A stretch of DNA of 64,000 nt from assembly GCF_004336985.1 (NCBI RefSeq), contig NZ_SJUO01000002.1:62001-126000 (forward strand). The letters are read 5' to 3'. The notes beneath the pieces are model-generated. The model was not told the origin of the DNA and searched no databases. It worked only from the letters and a program-made list of their open reading frames with translations. The stretch is from Exiguobacterium sp. SL-9 (GTDB lineage Bacteria; Bacillota; Bacilli; Exiguobacteriales; Exiguobacteriaceae). The translations under genes and the position numbers were made by a program. Positions 61,505 through 64,000 of the stretch are shown piece after piece (positions within the stretch are counted from its first letter, which is position 1; the number at the start of each line of letters is the position of its first letter).

Positions 61505-62299
61505 TTGACAAAAACCGCATTAATTACAGGAGCCTCGACTGGGATCGGCCTCGACCTGGCCGTCTTGGCGGCTCGTGACGGATTTGACTGTATTCTTGTT
61601 TCTCGAAATGAACCCCGTCTGCACGAATTGAAAAAAGTACTCGAAAAACGGTACCGTGTCCATGTGCACGTATTCGCGCTTGACTTATCTGAACATGAGG
61701 CCACAAAACGGTTGACGAGCGCGATTGAAGACGCCGGACTGACGGTCGACTTTTTAATCAATAATGCAGGTTTCGGGACAGCCGGTGAGTTCATCGACCT
61801 CGACGCCGAGACCGAGGCAGAAGAGGTCCGCTTGAACGTCAACACCTTGACTGAGCTGACGAAAGCCTATTTACCAGGCATGGTCGAACGGAATCACGGT
61901 TACGTCTTGAACGTCGCCTCAGTCGCCGCATTCCAGCCCGGTCCTTACATGGCTGTTTATTACGCGACGAAAGCGTACGTATTATCGCTAACGGAGGCAC
62001 TCCATGCCGAAATGAAAGGGACAGGCGTGAACGTGAGTGTCCTTTGCCCTGGTCCAACCGATACCGGCTTCTTCAATCGGGCCGGAAGTGAAATGATGGT
62101 GTCGAAAATGCCGTCTCACCTTGTCGCCTACTTCGGATACAAGGGCGTCATGAACAACAAGCGCGTGATCGTTCCTGGTGTTTCCAATCAGTTGCTCGTC
62201 GCTGCGGCCAAACTCATGCCACGGGCGGTCAGCTTAGAAATTTTACGACGGTTCCAAAAACCGTCGGACGCCGGAACGGAAGATGTACCGACGGCCTGA
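61505..62299 (+). CDS. Short-chain dehydrogenase (DltE-like)
   Basis: A 264-residue SDR with TGASTGIG, NNAGFGTAGEF and the Ser...Y-x-x-x-K pattern (ASVAAFQPG, YYATKAY). The C-terminal region with TGFFNRAG is common to the YqjQ/DltE branch. Substrate is unknown. The start is a TTG 8 bases after AAGGAGTGG. It stands alone, divergent from trhP1, with a long terminator stem. Confidence 0.9.
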   Translation: MTKTALITGASTGIGLDLAVLAARDGFDCILVSRNEPRLHELKKVLEKRYRVHVHVFALDLSEHEATKRLTSAIEDAGLTVDFLINNAGFGTAGEFIDLDAETEAEEVRLNVNTLTELTKAYLPGMVERNHGYVLNVASVAAFQPGPYMAVYYATKAYVLSLTEALHAEMKGTGVNVSVLCPGPTDTGFFNRAGSEMMVSKMPSHLVAYFGYKGVMNNKRVIVPGVSNQLLVAAAKLMPRAVSLEILRRFQKPSDAGTEDVPTA

Positions 62300-62316
62300 C
62301 GACCAGATTCTACAAG

Positions 62317-62352
62317 AAAGGAGGAGGTTCCCGATGTGGGACCTCCTCCTTT
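62317..62352. terminator. Bidirectional terminator after the SDR gene
   Basis: A stem of about 15 bp with one mismatch or bulge (62317-62332 with 62338-62352) ends the SDR gene and lies beyond the small membrane gene on the other strand. Confidence 0.8.
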
Positions 62353-62368
62353 CACATGTATTGAAATC

Positions 62369-62689
62369 TCAATTCCTGGCCAACCCAACCATTCGTCGAA
62401 TCAGCGAAACAGCTGGGATACACACCATCAGAACCGTCGCCACGACGACCGCCCAAGACAACACGCTCTCGAGCGTGACCGCTTGTTCGGTCAGTCCGTC
62501 TAGGACGCGTCCCCCTTGGACGGACAGGACAATCATCAGCGCAGGCCATACACTCGCTCCGAGAATGCTCAGCATCCCGTAGCGCGTTCGAATGAGACGA
62601 CGGGACATCAACAATAAATTGAGTCCCATAAACAACAGTCCAATGAAAAGGAACCAACCGATTTCAACTAGATTGACGTATCCGCTCAT
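62369..62689 (-). CDS. Small hypothetical membrane protein of the ECF-like operon
   Basis: The 106-residue protein has three hydrophobic segments (about 8-27, 38-56 and 72-95). It is too short and lacks the Ala-Arg-Arg-type coupling motifs of an ECF T component. It follows the S-component gene by 35 bases and is probably co-transcribed. No family was recognised. Confidence 0.7.
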   Translation of the reverse strand: MSGYVNLVEIGWFLFIGLLFMGLNLLLMSRRLIRTRYGMLSILGASVWPALMIVLSVQGGRVLDGLTEQAVTLESVLSWAVVVATVLMVCIPAVSLIRRMVGLARN

Positions 62690-62724
62690 GCACGCGTCAC
62701 CTCACTCGGTGTGATACCTATTAA

Positions 62725-63270
62725 TTACCCGTCTTCTCGTACAAATATGCGGATGAACAGGTCATGCAACAAGACAAGAAAGACGGCATTTCCGATGCCA
62801 TGAGCCGTATCGAACGGCAAACTGAGTACGAGCAATTTGACGAAGTCGACCCCGATCACTTCGGCGAAGGACAAGTTTGCCGTCCAACCGAACAAATAAC
62901 CAGCCCCGAGACCAACTGCGGCAAGAAACAACCTGGAGCGACTTAGCAGCGGCTTCAGGAACGTGACGACGGCCACGACGATCAGCCATCCTAAAAATTG
63001 AAAGAGGACGAACGGACCGATCCCAAGCAATAGACCGGATAAAATCGGGACGAACAATGCCAACATCGCCGCACTCGTAAATCCAAAATAAAGGGCCGTC
63101 AGCATGAGCAGTGCCGTAGACGGTTGCACATTCGGTATGGCCACGAACAGCCAGCGACCGATGACCGCGAGGGCGAGAATTTGCGTCAAGACGGCAATTG
63201 GGACGTCAATTCGTTCGAACCTCGACATCACTCCCGCTGCAATCATGAGGACGATGACATATGTGACCAT
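62725..63270 (-). CDS. ECF-transporter S component-like membrane protein
   Basis: The 181-residue protein has about six hydrophobic segments with short loops, in the way of ECF substrate-binding (S) components; FDTAHGIGNAVFLVLLHDLFIR is reminiscent of cobalamin-type (CbrT-like) S proteins. The vitamin it carries is not known. The ATG follows GGAGTG and overlaps the ATPase gene by 28 bases, so the two are coupled. A T component must be sought upstream of the window. Confidence 0.75.
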   Translation of the reverse strand: MVTYVIVLMIAAGVMSRFERIDVPIAVLTQILALAVIGRWLFVAIPNVQPSTALLMLTALYFGFTSAAMLALFVPILSGLLLGIGPFVLFQFLGWLIVVAVVTFLKPLLSRSRLFLAAVGLGAGYLFGWTANLSFAEVIGVDFVKLLVLSLPFDTAHGIGNAVFLVLLHDLFIRIFVREDG

Positions 63271-64000
63271 AACGCACTCCGTTTCATATAGTCGCTGCGA
63301 TTTCCATCGAAGACGAGTGCCCCGTTCGACAGGCAAAGGATTCGGTCTGCCGCCCGAATCAGTTGCTCATCATGTGTCGCACACAAAACATGAGCCGTCA
63401 CAGCTTTCTCGATTAACGCTCGTTCAAACTGAGAGCGCTCTTGCTCGGTCAAGCCCACGCTTGGCTCATCCAACAAGAACAGCGAAGCTTCGGAGTCGAA
63501 GACGGCCTGCAGTTGAGCGACGCGACGATTCGCCGCATGCGGGAACGGACCGTACTCTTTCTCGGCCGGTAAATAAACAGGCCGCTCGGCCCATTTGACC
63601 TTCCCATACAAGGGACGCACGCTTTTGGCAATCAATTCGAGCAACGTCGATTTCCCGCTCCCGTTCGTTCCGATACAGATGGTCAGTCCCGCCTGCTTCG
63701 CCTCGTAGGATACATGCTCGACCGCATAGGAAGCCTGCAACGGATGGCGATAGGACACGTCCGTCACGACAAGTTGGGGCTGACTCATGGTCGGATTGAC
63801 GTGAAACGCGTCGGACGGGGTATGTTCGCGCGCCCTGTCCGTGTATGCAATTCGAACGCCGAGCCCGGTCAACCTGTTGAGCAACATCTTCAAATGCTCG
63901 ACCCGAAACCGATCCAAATGTCGAAACGGTTCAATCAAGACGAGCGACTCGGATGAATCGGCGAGTGCGTGAGCGATTCGGACGAGTTGCCGTTCCCCAC
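63243..64000 (-). CDS. Fused two-domain ECF-type ABC ATPase (5' end outside the window)
   Basis: The frame is open to the window edge. The visible part starts inside a first ATPase domain: GERQLVRIAHALA (signature) followed by LVLIEPFRHLD, where the Walker B aspartate before Glu is Ile. A second complete domain has Walker A GTNGSGKST and Walker B LFLLDEPS and H-loop CATHDEQL, but its signature is degenerate (ANRRVAQLQAVFD in place of LSGGQ). This is the layout of fused EcfA/EcfA'-type or YkoD-type ATPases. The product energises the S component encoded next. Confidence 0.85.
   Translation of the reverse strand, partial: GERQLVRIAHALADSSESLVLIEPFRHLDRFRVEHLKMLLNRLTGLGVRIAYTDRAREHTPSDAFHVNPTMSQPQLVVTDVSYRHPLQASYAVEHVSYEAKQAGLTICIGTNGSGKSTLLELIAKSVRPLYGKVKWAERPVYLPAEKEYGPFPHAANRRVAQLQAVFDSEASLFLLDEPSVGLTEQERSQFERALIEKAVTAHVLCATHDEQLIRAADRILCLSNGALVFDGNRSDYMKRSALWSHMSSSS

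Noticed and set aside
1-64000. Insertion sequences, prophage, CRISPR arrays, tRNA or rRNA genes
   Set aside because: No transposase, phage structural gene, spaced direct repeat array, cloverleaf or rRNA-like stretch was noticed on either strand.

Overview
The window reads as a chromosomal segment of a Gram-positive Bacillales bacterium, most likely Exiguobacterium. The evidence is moderate-to-high GC, strong AGGAGG-type ribosome sites, many TTG/GTG starts, and long runs of gene order shared with Bacillus subtilis from which the sporulation genes are missing. Almost all genes lie on the minus strand, which suggests that replication crosses the window from right to left. No rRNA, tRNA, CRISPR array or insertion sequence was seen, and no stretch longer than 300 bases lacks a gene; the longest is about 290 bases, upstream of xerD.

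Region 1 (1-24295, minus strand) follows the B. subtilis ymfF-to-glnA order read from right to left: ymfF-ymfH-ymfI-ymfK-rodZ-pgsA-cinA-recA-rny-ymdB-spoVS-tdh-kbl, then hflX-ynbB-glnR-glnA. Between kbl and hflX lies an accessory stretch (4613-10724): a degenerate tyrosine recombinase, a GNAT acetyltransferase, an MFS exporter, a DUF4256 protein, and two pairs of unrecognised genes, parts of which look AT-rich.

Region 2 (24304-42155) opens with a PduO-type cobalamin adenosyltransferase. It then follows another B. subtilis block: resEDCBA (cytochrome c biogenesis and its two-component system), rluB-scpB-scpA, ypuF, ribT, ppiB, the nucleoside-salvage run pdp-pupG-drm, xerD, fur, nudF and yqkF, followed by a PadR regulator and a thioredoxin-like gene. 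Sporulation genes that interrupt this block in B. subtilis are absent, yet spoVS is kept in region 1.

Region 3 (42187-48952) is a tightly coupled minus-strand operon: an MBL hydrolase and an SDR (yqjP/yqjQ-like), then a YnjB-type lipoprotein, two permeases and an ATPase, a YnjF-type CDP-alcohol phosphatidyltransferase and an FAD oxidoreductase. It looks like an uptake-plus-lipid-headgroup system of unknown substrate and is the best candidate here for an undescribed pathway.

Region 4 (49054-64000) is mixed. It holds gapN with a catabolite-control site, a signalling cluster (cheV, an Hpt protein, corA, a receiver-SpoIIE phosphatase), topB, DMT and MATE transporters, the tRNA-hydroxylation pair trhP1/trhP2, an SDR, and the 3' part of an ECF-type importer operon that runs off the right edge. 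Starts were chosen from ribosome-site spacing; several differ from the longest open frame. Functions come from remembered family features, not from database searches.
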